Source: Channa striata (lineage: Eukaryota > Chordata > Actinopteri > Anabantiformes > Channidae). Taken from it: DNA of 64,000 nt. A program made the translations under genes and the position numbers. The notes beneath the pieces were generated by a model. That model was not told where the DNA came from. It searched no databases and saw only the letters and a program-made list of their open reading frames with translations. Location: positions 4,164,932 through 4,228,931 of the forward strand of contig CM065169.1 in the NCBI GenBank assembly GCA_033026295.1, in the 5' to 3' direction. This document shows, piece by piece, positions 23,013-33,700 of the stretch. Numbering within the stretch: the stretch's first letter is position 1; every line of letters begins with the position of its first letter.

Positions 23013-24360
23013 ACGCCCCTGTTGAAAAAACCTTCTCTTGATCCCTCCCTTGTGGAGAACTACAGACCAGTCTCTCTTCTCCCATTTCTGGCCAAGACCC
23101 TGGAACGAGCAGTCTACAATCAACTTTCAGACTTTCTTTCCCTGAACAACCTCCTCGATGTAAATCAGTCTGGCTTCAAGAGCGGTCACTCCACAGAGAC
23201 GGCACTTTGACTGTTGTGGAATCCCTACGGGCTGCTAAAGCTGCGGGAATTCTTCTGTCTTGATTCTACTGGACCTGTCGGCAGCCTTGACACTGTCAAC
23301 CACCAGATCCTCCTGAACACTGTCTCTGCCTTAGGTGTCTCTGAACCACCTCTAGCCTGGTTTCGGTCCTACTTGTCTGGACGAACCTACAAGGTATCCT
23401 GGCAGGGGCGATTCTAAATCTCATAACCTCTCCACTGGTGTACCTCAGGGCTCTGTTCTTGGTCCTCTTCTTTTTCCATCTATACTTCTTCCCTGGGCTC
23501 TATCATCCAATCACATGGCTTTTCATATCACTGCTATGCGGACGACACGCAGCTCTTCCTGTCCTTTCCACCAAATGACTCCAGCGTCTCCACACGCATC
23601 TCTGCCTGCCTCTCTGACATCTCTGCCTGGATGAGAGAAAGACATCTCCAGCTCAACATCTCCAAGACTGAGGTTCTAGTCTTCCCAGCCAAGCCGTTGA
23701 CGCAGCACAACATCAGCATCAACATTGGATCCGAAGTGATTACTCCCGCTAAGTCGACCAGAAATCTGGGGGTCATTATTGACGATCAACTGAGCTTCAC
23801 GGAACACATCGCCTCAGTCTCTAGGTCGTGTAGATTTGCCCTCTACAACATCAACAAGATCAGACCCTACCTCTCTGAGTACACGACTCAACTCATCGTG
23901 CAGGCACTGATCATATCTCGTCTAGATTATTGCAATGCACTGTTGATGGGGTTACCGCATGCACGACCAAACCCCTGCAGATGATCCAAAATGCAGCAGC
24001 ACGCCTTATCTTTAACCAGCCAAAAAGGACTCATGTCACCCCTCTCTTCAGATCTCTGCACTGGCTTCCTGTAGCTGCTAGGATCAAGTTCAAGGTCCTG
24101 TCTCTTGCCCACAGAGTGGTCAACTCAACAGCTCCGGCTTACTTAAACTCATTCATTCAGGTCTACAGCCCTCCCGTCCGCTGCGCTCGCGCCGCCAGCG
24201 AACGACGCCTGGCAGTCCCAGCGCCACACAGAAGACACCAAGGAAAACTCTTCAGCTCAGTGATCCCACGATGGTGGAATGAACTGCCAAACTCTGTGCG
24301 CTCAGCGACCTCACTAACTACATTTAAAACACTGCTGAAAACAGAACTCTTCCGTCTCTT

Positions 24361-24367
<7 letters not shown>
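23013..24367 (+). pseudogene. LINE reverse transcriptase, frame-disrupted
   Basis: Encodes the C-terminal two thirds of a LINE polyprotein: reverse transcriptase, which copies element RNA into DNA at a nicked target, plus the C-terminal tail. Motifs in order: NYRPVSLLPF (about 23061-23090), FKSGHSTETAL (ending 23207), DTVNHQILL (about 23289), VPQGSVLGPLL (about 23440-23470), the catalytic YADD at 23535-23546, LNISKTE (about 23655) and LGVIIDD (about 23767), ending with WNELPNSVRS before the stop at 24365-24367. The frame changes six times, near 23207, 23248, 23287, 23407, 23473 and 23956. Each change is explained by one base lost or, at 23407, gained in a short homopolymer. No stop codon created by a substitution was found. 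The catalytic residues are intact. Confidence 0.88.

Positions 24368-24396
<29 letters not shown>
24366..24396 (+). repeat. A31 tract at the LINE stop codon
   Basis: Thirty-one A's begin within the stop codon and are followed by TTCTTGC and a T-run. The tract lies inside the element rather than at its 3' end, so it is not the integration tail. Confidence 0.92.
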
Positions 24397-24398
<2 letters not shown>

Positions 24399-24586
24399 CT
24401 TGCTTTTTTTTTTCTCTACTTGCATCTCATGAAACCGTAACACTTGCTTGATAGCACCTTTTTGATAGCACTTTACTTTGACGTTTTTCTCCTAAACTTA
24501 GATTTTATTGCTTGTTTGTTCCTCACTTGTAAGTCGCTTTGGATAAAAGCGTCTGCCAAATGCCTAAATGTAAATGTAAATGTAAA

Positions 24587-24663
24587 TGATAAAACTAATT
24601 TGTTGTCTGTTTGCATGAATTGGTCATGAAATGTGATCTGATTCTCACCAAAGGCACAAATTT
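24587..24663 (+). repeat. Right copy of the 77-bp target-site duplication
   Basis: Identical to 22936-23012. It marks the 3' boundary of the LINE insert immediately after the TAAATG repeats. Confidence 0.93.
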
Positions 24664-25085
24664 CACATTTCACATTTTACAAAGACACACAAATTAAATG
24701 TGGTTAGTATTTACAAGCAGCATCAGCTTGTGTGAGCCGCGCTCCCCTCTGTGATCTCAGAAGTCCCATGATCGAGAGTTGCAGATTTCAATGTAGTTAA
24801 AAAAAACCTTCCGATATTCTTCAGTCTACATGTTGTCTACAAGCTGACATGATCTGAAACTGTCGCTACTGTCCTTTCCTTATAGAAGTGGGCATCCAGT
24901 CAACATCCCTCCAAAGGCACAGTCCAGGATTTTCAGTGAGATAAACATGGAACCATTGAACAACAACTAAAGATTCATTTGGGTTGGTTAAGATCCCAGT
25001 CCACAATGTGAAGCTCAGAGGAGCCGAGCGATGCAATGACTTTGAACATTGAAGTAAATCTACCACAGAATGTGTTGGGAGACAC
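24664..25085. other. Unique non-coding sequence
   Basis: No confident content. The right part may be the decayed 5' portion of the Tc1-like fragment that follows. Confidence 0.35.
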
Positions 25086-25089
25086 AAAA

Positions 25090-25290
25090 ATCCGCCTTTT
25101 AGAGTGGACCAGACTCAGCCCAGACCTCAACCGAGCCGAGCTGCTCAAGAGAGCCATTTACACCAAGGGTCCAAGATTATGGCTGAACTCAAGCAGTTCT
25201 GTAGAGAAGAATGGTCCAAAACGCCTTCAGTATAGTGACTGTGGACAATACAGCTCATTTAGAAAAGGACTGAAGTTACTCTTTGAATGA
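25090..25290 (+). pseudogene. Tc1-like transposase fossil (C-terminal part)
   Basis: One frame gives LEWTRLSPDLN, matching the W-x-x-x-SPDLNPIE block that carries the third acidic residue of the DDE triad in Tc1-like transposases. Here PIE is replaced by RAE. A neighbouring frame then gives MAELKQFCREEWSK (about 25179-25220), matching the family's ELKQFCKEEWSKIPP segment. The change of frame and a following TAG show the copy is dead. It seems to be a different sub-family from the copies at 16.2 and 49.9 kb. Confidence 0.68.
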
Positions 25291-28200
25291 AAGAAAAAGG
25301 ATCAAAGCCCTTATTAGCTAAATTTAGCAGATGAAGAAGACAGTGAACACGGACACTATTCTGCCTGCTATATTTCATATTATGTGCTAACATAAGCGTT
25401 TAATTTGTCTCTAACTAAATTCTCACAGCACTGCTGTAAATGATCAGTTCAACTGACAATCGATTAATGAACAAATTATTTCAGGTTTCCAGCAGAACGG
25501 GGACGTTTGAGGCACACTCATAAAACCAATCACAGTGTCCGATGCAGGTCTGTGATAGCTGATATTGTGAGATGATTGCCAGTGCCTTGTACCAACGGAT
25601 CATTTGGTAAGGAAAAGCCAACATCTCCAGGACATTACAGCTCCTCCTAATGCAGACAGGGAGGTCATTAGTCCAGGGAGACAGTTTGGCCCAGTGACAT
25701 TTTCTAGCCCAGTCAGTCATTCCTCACTAATGAATATGTTAGTGTCTGGCCAAGGAGAGCCTGTGTAATTTTTCCCTCCTTTTATCAGAAGCTTGCAGGC
25801 AGCCATGGCATACGTTCAACACTCTGCAGGGATGGACAAACAGTCTCTGCAAACAAGATGGAGTTTTTATGTATTTCCCACCTCTCTATTAATATTCAAA
25901 TACCTCTTCTGCCCACCGTTGCTTTGCTTGTGCCTGTAGTACACGAAGCACTGCTTTAGCTTGATATCCTGTCTCGTGGGTATTGATGACCATTCAATGA
26001 GCCCCCCTGACCCCACTGCTTCTAATCACCATCATAATCCACCCCCTCACTATTGCTCACCTCCTGCATAACCGACCACTGGTGGCTGCATCACCAGTGG
26101 GGTCATTAACTCACTGTGTCAAAGGAAGCTTATTTTATGGTGGAGGTAGGTTGGTGCACATTAATTAGTCCAATACTTGTCCATATGCATTATTCAGCTG
26201 TGTAGGAGGCCTTTGGGCTCAGGAACGCCAGAAAGAAAAATGTGATTACTTCACTCTTCGCCTCCATATGAAGGGATTTGCAGCTAATCAGACCATTTAC
26301 ATATTCAGATCTGAACGCTCCCTTCCTTTGTGTGGAGAGCGACAACTTCTTAACTACAGTTACTGTACAAACAACAGTTTGATTTTGTCTTATTTTGGGA
26401 TCTTTTTTGGTAAATAAAAGTTGCTAGTGAGTCAGACGGTGATCAACACTAAAAGAAATGCGAGGGTTGGTGAAGAAACACATCCAAGCTTTAATGGATC
26501 ATTAGAGGCAACTTTTGGCGGATGAAAAATGTTTTGGATGACATCTCAATGTGATAAACTGCCCCAGTGAGGTTTTAGATGAAGCTCAGAGGCAGACTGC
26601 CAGCAGCGATAGAATGCTGGCACATTCAGGCTAAACAAGTGTATTTAAAAGACCAGTTTAAAATCCATGAATAGGCATGTGGCAGAGATTCAGATGTTAA
26701 CAAGTCAGTACTGACAGTCCAAGCAAATATTTTTGGCCATAGACAGCTGCTGTTTGAGAGAGCTATTAAATTGTGAGTATCTTGTCTGTTTCAAATGTTG
26801 TCATGAATGATTTGTTTTTTTTAATCACCACGGTGCAACGTATGGGGTCACGGATTAACGTCCAGAGTGATGAAAATATACAAATCAACAGCTGGTGAGT
26901 TGCACGTCTGTTGGAAATGAAAGCATCACACACATGAACATATTATGAAACAATAGGACCCTAGGTGCTGAAACTGAAAGGGGCCAAATTCTTGGCTCTG
27001 TCACCTGTAGTCTCTTTTCAGTCATTTTGTGTCTCCTTGAAGCTCTTTCGCATCTCTTTCAAGTTGATGTGTTTTTGTAAAGGTTTTCTATCTCTTTCTT
27101 TCCATTTGATGTTTCTTTGCAGATGTTTAGGTCTTTACAGCCTGTTGCACACATGAACTCTAGATTCTCTAGACTCATTAAATAGAGTTTTCCTTCCAGA
27201 CATGCAGCCAACATCAGGAGGTAGTCTGGGCGACATGCGTACTCACTTGTGAATAAATATTGTATAATTCGGCAAGGGGTGGTGCTTGGGCACTTCAAGC
27301 AGGGGGCGGGATGTGACACAAAAAAGCTGTTTTACTTGATGGCAATGGTGGACGACACTACCAATTAAATAAATCTAATTTTCCTAAATTTACGTCTTAA
27401 CACACTTATTATCAACAGTAAATGTATGTAGACGTACTGTATCTGCAGTAGTGGTATGAGTTCTGCACCTTCGGCTGGTTGTATTTGCCAGTTGAAATGG
27501 ACGTCATCAACACGCTCACTCATGCTGAATACTGGAGATAATTTGCAAAAAGAGCTGGCTGGGTAAAATCCAAATAATGTCAAGACCAATAGACTTGGTC
27601 ATTTTGCGTTCACACATACACCCCGTCTTGATAAAGTCTGGATAATGCACACAACAATCTATCCATGCTTGTCTGCACAGAGACTGCACCCCTTCAAGTA
27701 AGGACACTGTCAATCCTGACTTTCCAATTCCAATTGTCCTGACCAAATAAGTAGGACTAAAGGTCAGAACAAACAACAAGGATAAACCACGGTACAGAGA
27801 TTGATTTTGGTTCAACTGTCAACAAGTTTAGTTTGATGTTTAGCCAAAATTGTACATTAGTCCTCCAACGACCATCTGCCAAACCAGAAATGAGCAGGAA
27901 GTGGAAGGCAATCATCGCTACATTTTATTAACAACTCTATTTAAATGGCTTAGTGGCAGCAGCAATCTGCAAAGGGCACCTTCAGCAATCAACATCGTTT
28001 CAGCACAGCTGCCATGTGAGGGGCACTGGTGGTAGTGGGGAAAGCTGAACAATGCGATTAATCCCGCAGGATAAGAGAAAAAGAAGAAATTCCACAGACA
28101 ATCACAGTGCCACGACCTATTTGCTATGCACAGGTCCGTTTGAATAAGTGCTTCATTTAATAATAAATGATTGAGGAGAATTCTGAACAGTGGACGGGAG

Positions 28201-30518
28201 CTGGTGCACTGGTGACACACTCCCTCTCTCTCTCTTCTGCTCGCTTTTCCTCCTCTCTCCAGAATTGTATTTTGTGCTTGAGTGAATTAGGTGATCATTT
28301 TTTATCTTACATGCCGCGCTGGCTTCTGGAGTTTCTAGCTCCAAGGAAATTGGAGGGGAAGAAGAAGTCGAACATTTATCGCATGCCGAGGTTAATCTCC
28401 TGAAATGGTGGGATTTGGTCAGAGAGGAAGTAGAAAATCCACGCTTGCACTCGCGAGCTGCATTACAGTCACATTTCCACTGTTATTTTTTTCCTCTCCC
28501 TCCCTCCTCTTCTCACTCTCTATCCTGCCTTCCTCGTGGTGGAAGTAAAATCCTTTGAGCTGAGCACTGGCGACAAGACAAAGTAGCAATGCATAAATTA
28601 AGGCAGTGACTGTACTCATCACTCACTGTCTGATGCGCTAATAATACTGTGTGATCATCTCTCATCGCTGCAAACACCTGCACTGTCGGGTTTTGTCTAG
28701 CAGCAGAGCATAGAAATGTTTACTACATTGTGATCATAGATGGCTAATGATTTCAGAGAGTGCTGCTAATTGCTCAACTGCAGGCGAGCAAACGAAGCTG
28801 AATGCAGGTGTCTCTCTCAAGAAAGCTGATGCATAAGTACAAGAAATGCTGAAGTGGCCTGTGTTGAGTGAGGACTTCCTAACCCATTGGAAACTGTTTA
28901 TAGGTTCAGTTTATTCTCAAGTCTCGATAAAGAAATTTTGAGTGGAAATGAAGTCTTTTAGTCACTTTTAAATCTGTTGGGAGTTGACAAGACAATCTCA
29001 CTTCCATGTCCATTCAGAAGCAGTTCCACGCCTTTCAAATAGATGAGTCAAAACTGTTTTCAGTGTATAATCCCATTTATAAAATGTCCTGTTTAATTGC
29101 GCTGAAGGAAAGATGTAAGAGAAAAAAATGGAATTGCTCTCGCTATCGCTCTTCTAAAAAAATTCCACACTCTGGTCGTCAGCCAGAGCCGTGGGACATG
29201 GGCCCTGTGCAATATCTTAGCTGTTCTTAGGACTGCACCCTTCTTGACAGAGTCCAGGAATCGGCTGGATGTACAGTAACCCCTCTTGTTGGGATCACTT
29301 TCATACTTGTAGCATTCTGATTATTCCCATTCTCAGCTCTTGTCCATGAAAGTCCTGGCTCTCGTTCACGGTCACATTAAGGACCTTGCCTGTATAGTCT
29401 CTCAGGTCTCACATCATGCTACTGCTGTACTAAGTCTAATGTGAACACTTTTCTTATTCCCTTTATCTACGATAGAACTGCAATAAACAATTATTGCAAC
29501 TTTGGAAGGTGGATAATCTGACACGTTCAAAAATTTAGGCAGTCTGTAACCATCTTTATAATTGCAGTTTGGACACTTTGAGCACTTTGGCCTTCATTTG
29601 TGGCTGGTGAACAGGTTATGCAAACTAGTCATGTTCTTAAATCTTCTCTCAGCGCTGCGACCCATGGCTTTGCCATTTATACAAAATACTATAAATGTAT
29701 TTGCATAACTTTTTCTCAAATATTACCAGAAATGTTCAAATATTTTGCAGATGTACTGATGGCAGTCATGCTCTGAATAAAAGCATGGTGCAGTTCTTTA
29801 TTTATAATAGTTGGGGTTGTTATACAGCCTTCTGTAGAAATCCTCTCAAAAGCCTTTGCCATGATTGCAGGACATTTGTTAAAATAATTTTGCAGCTCCA
29901 AAAGCTTTCTACCTGTTTTTAGCCTCATCAGAAAGCATCCATCACTACTGCGTACCAGCCATTTCCATCACTACTGTACAATAAGTTTATTTTTTTACAC
30001 AGAACTGGAGAGGCCTTTCAGTGTAAACACATGCTTGACTACACGGCTGTTGCTGAAAAGCCCAGAAGCCTCAGATTAAGTGGATCTGGTTGGGAGATTT
30101 ATACCTGCACTTTATGGCGTTTGCAAATGACTGCCTCTGTAGTGGCAGAGTAATTCCATCCTGTCATACTTGTCTTTAGAAAATGTGAGAAATTACACTG
30201 AGTTTGTGGCAAGAAACTCTTCTCCACCACATTCTTGCTTCCTCCCCTTCCTTTGCTTGGCCCTTTTTCCACTTTCAGGCCTCCAAGATAAGTTGCTGAT
30301 GGCAAGATTGCAGGGCCATCCATTTACAGTGTGTGGCAGGTGACAGGAAGACATGTTTCATTCTGCCTCGTGCTGCATGATGTGGTTCCCCTTTCCCTCT
30401 GTTACTATTCCCCTTCCTTTTCTTCTCCCCTCTCTGAACTCCCTCTAGCCTTCACTCCTCCATCACTTCTTTTTCTCCTTCCCTCCCTCTCTTTTGACTT
30501 TCTTTCCCCACTTTCTAG
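25291..30518. other. Unique non-coding sequence, regulatory-looking in part
   Basis: No gene or mobile element is recognised. The 25480-26340 interval is free of simple repeats and has motif-rich sequence (ATTAATTAG, ATGCATTA, CAGCTG), which suggests conserved enhancer-type DNA. A perfect 9-bp hairpin lies at 26076-26100. The 28000-28450 interval has a similar character. Pyrimidine-rich sequence occurs at 30400-30515. Confidence 0.35.
26076..26100. other. Perfect 9-bp hairpin
   Basis: CCACTGGTG (26076-26084) pairs with CACCAGTGG (26092-26100) around GCTGCAT. It is embedded in repeat-free sequence. Confidence 0.6.
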
Positions 30519-30564
30519 AGTGGTGTCTGTCAGCAAAACTCAACCCATCAGCTCAAGGGACAAG
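30519..30564 (+). other. Candidate 46-base microexon, plus strand
   Basis: A pyrimidine tract of more than 40 bases (CTCCTTCCCTCC to CCACTTTCTAG) makes a strong acceptor at 30518, and CAAG|gtaggg is a good donor. The segment is open in more than one frame, one reading VVSVSKTQPISSRDK. The length is not a multiple of three, and no protein is recognised. The pyrimidine tract could simply be low-complexity DNA. Confidence 0.22.
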
Positions 30565-30582
30565 GTAGGGGTAATTGGGTGT

Positions 30583-30584
<2 letters not shown>

Positions 30585-30621
<37 letters not shown>
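30585..30621. repeat. (GT)n microsatellite
   Basis: About eighteen uninterrupted GT units. Confidence 0.95.
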
Positions 30622-30623
<2 letters not shown>

Positions 30624-30727
30624 TATGTCAGTCAGTGCTTTCACAGCAGACATAACTGCTGTTCTCTTTTCTACTACCTACTAATGAGGTGTGACTTGTG
30701 TCTTGTTGAAAGTTGGATAGATCATAC

Positions 30728-30790
30728 CACCCCCCCCTTCCCACCAACATCACCATAGCCACAACCAGCACCACACACCCACACCTCCCC
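30728..30790. repeat. C-rich low-complexity tract
   Basis: A C8 run followed by CCA/CAC-rich sequence. Confidence 0.7.
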
Positions 30791-33700
30791 ATGACCCTCT
30801 CTTTTTTCGCCTTTTCTTCCAGTCAATAGATGCTACAGATCCATCTGTCACCCAGACAACAACTGATGTCTGAGCGCAGCACAGAGAGCAGGGTGCCAAC
30901 ACATTTCACATGGCTGCATCAACCAAAGCCAGCACCAGTGTCAGTCCTAAATTTATCTATGCTTTCTAAAAAGACTGGGTTCAGACATTAGGGCTCACTC
31001 CTCGAATAAAACACAGTCATTTCATTAATTTGTTTTTGTTTTTGTTTTTGAACAATGTAAAAAATGCCAAAATTCCAAAATCTAGTTTAATTTTCCATGT
31101 GATGTTACTCAAACACCAGCTCTAGAAGTTTTCTGGAGTTGAAGCCGTAATGGAAGCTGTCAAAGGTTGAGTGGGATGGCTGCACGTGTGAGCTGTGTCA
31201 GTCAACAACCTGAAATAATGGTGGTTGCAGTAGTTGAAAATTATGAAATTATACCAAAGAAAGGTGGTCATGTTACCTTAGTGGTATGGATATGGCAGAC
31301 TCTCTTCTCCCAGAAAGCTTTAACAAAAGTTCAAAATAGACGATCTTGTCCTTCCTAAACCCTTCCACACTGTTGGGAATCGCCTCAGTCACTGGACCCT
31401 AGGGGTTTTTTCTAAACTCTGATCCTCGCTGGCTTACGTGGTCTGAAGTCTCTAATCACTTTTATTATCACACCAAAAACATTGGTAGTGATCTCTTTCT
31501 GCTAAAATATTCACAATGGGTCTCCAGCGATCACAAATCAAACACAATGCCCTGTCTGTGATGCTCTGGTTGAGGTTAAAGCATTCAGGGACAGTATAGG
31601 TGTGAGCTGTATGTTGTCCACAGCTTTGTAAATGATGTTTTTCTTTTGATAAGTAAAGCTTGACTTTTGGATATTGGATTAAATAACACGGACTCTGGAT
31701 CAGAAAAATGTCCAGATCAAATCAAGATTTCAACTTCAGTTTAACCTCATCTTGTCACATCTGTAATTTTAAAGTAATTGCTTACCCTTAGTCACTTTGT
31801 GAGAGATGTTTACACATGTTTGTTTTTATCTTTAGCAACTCATATTGGACATATATTGGCATTGGTCTATAAGGAGGAGATAGTGTATTGCTGTATAATA
31901 TATAAAGTTACTTTGCATATATATACAAGCCTTAACATATTCCCACGTTTAGTGCCCGATATGACATATTATACATATTATATAGCGATCAGTATTTTAT
32001 TCGTAAAACCTAACACGTGACCGTCATAGGCACGTGGATTATATCTGTGTTTTAATATAGCAGCTCAAATGTCTGGTGAACAACTTGGTCACAGTCACTT
32101 GTCCTCCCTAGACTGACATACAGGGGCTCTATTTTAAAGACCAGTTCTTTCAGTCTTTTCTGGATGTACATGTGAATCACACACACCCCTACAGAAGAGC
32201 CCATCCTAACCTGCATTCTCCCTGACACCATCAGTTACAGCGACGAGCATTTAGGCCGCTCACTCCCTGTTGCTCAGCCTGACAGCGACTTTACAAACCA
32301 CTTGCTTGTTGTGCTGCCTTGTACCTCAGCAGCAAGGCCGACGGTCTCATTGCTCAACTACAAACGTGCTCGTGTACAATATCTCCTCTCATTAAATGCA
32401 CTATAAAGTGTCCCCCAGGCAGGAGTCACACGTAATGTGAAGCCGTCTCATTAGCCCTGTCACGTCACTTTCATTTAGGAGCTATCCGACAGCATTACGT
32501 TGCGCGCCTCTTTAAGCGCTCAGGCGCTGCCGGCCCTGTTCAGCACGTCCAGTGACTTACTGCAGCTCAGCGCTTTAGATTTCCTTAACTTTCACTCATT
32601 ACTGGTGTATTATAAAAACATATTCCCTGCAGAGTTCTGCCAATTTAATCTTTTGTTAAATGTGTGGGGTATAGTTTGAATCTAATAAACCTTATTAGTA
32701 GGAAACAGGGCTTGATGAAGACGAGGGCATGTACAAGTGGCCTGCTATGACCTGCCCACAACTAATTGCTAAACTAGCTTCTGACAGACATTCTCAGGCA
32801 AGCTGCTGCTTTTTAGCTTTAAAATGGATTGCGTGGATTTGGAAAACATCCCAGTGCAGTGGTTTAAATGTTTGTAATAATGCATTGTTCATGTTGAACA
32901 AATCTTTTGTCAAGTAATGCAGTTGTTTTTAATTATTTTACAGTTGCAGAGCAGTTACAGTTTAAGCAAATTAGTTTCAATTGCCTTTAGAAACTGTAGA
33001 ACGAATTAAAACAATATTACTATTGAGCTAAAGTGATTAGAAGAGGAATATTGCACCCTCATAATCCAAAACAGCCCTTAGGCTCGAACGTTAATGTGAG
33101 CATTTGCTGCAGAGCATTTGATTCTCTTGTTTGATTCACATAGCCGCTTATTCAGGCAGCTAGTTTTCTTCCATACTTCAAATACAACACCTGAAAAAAA
33201 CAACTTCAAGGAAACATGTTTATTTCAATGTTTTGTCAAAGAGAAGGGAACTAGTAGGAGACAGGAACCAGATGAGAGGAAACTGACCCTGAATGGTGTT
33301 CGTCCAAATCAATGGATGAAACCTGAGATGAAAATGGTCACCTGGGAGGTGGCGGTGGGTTGAGTATTGATTTGTCCTGCAGGCACCGCTGAAACTAACT
33401 GAGGGAAACCCCAAAAGGTGATGATTACTGCTGAGTGCATGTGAGCAGGTCTATTACGGAGCATGTGAGACAAAAAGGTACAATGCTGTTCTCAAATGTT
33501 CTCATGGGGGAAATTATGCAGTGCAGGAGACATCTGCAAATAAATCACTGACCACTCACATTACAGGAACTATATCCAATAAGGGACTGTATAGAAAGAA
33601 GATTATGTGTATGTACTGTATATATTTTTTTTCTTTTCACTGAAGGAAGGTTCAGTATTGTTTGGCTCAATCCCAAGTCTCCCTTTTGGCACCACAGTCT

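Larger units (their letters stand above)
23013..24586 (+). mobile_element. 5'-truncated L2-type LINE retrotransposon
   Basis: Non-LTR retrotransposon copy inserted between two identical 77-base flanks. It starts inside the reverse-transcriptase domain, so the 5' UTR, any first ORF and the endonuclease are missing, as is usual after incomplete reverse transcription. Visible in order: the RT body (23013-24364), a TAA stop running into an A31 tract (24366-24396), a 3' UTR, the tail hallmark GTCGCTTTGGATAAAAGCG (from 24533), and four TAAATG units (24565-24588). This tail is shared by many teleost L2 LINEs and their dependent SINEs and is the likely recognition site for the RT. The L2 assignment rests on the RT motifs and tail; a related CR1-group label is the alternative. 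Confidence 0.9.

Noticed and set aside
23534..23776. Minus-strand frame inside the LINE
   Set aside because: Antisense shadow of the reverse transcriptase.
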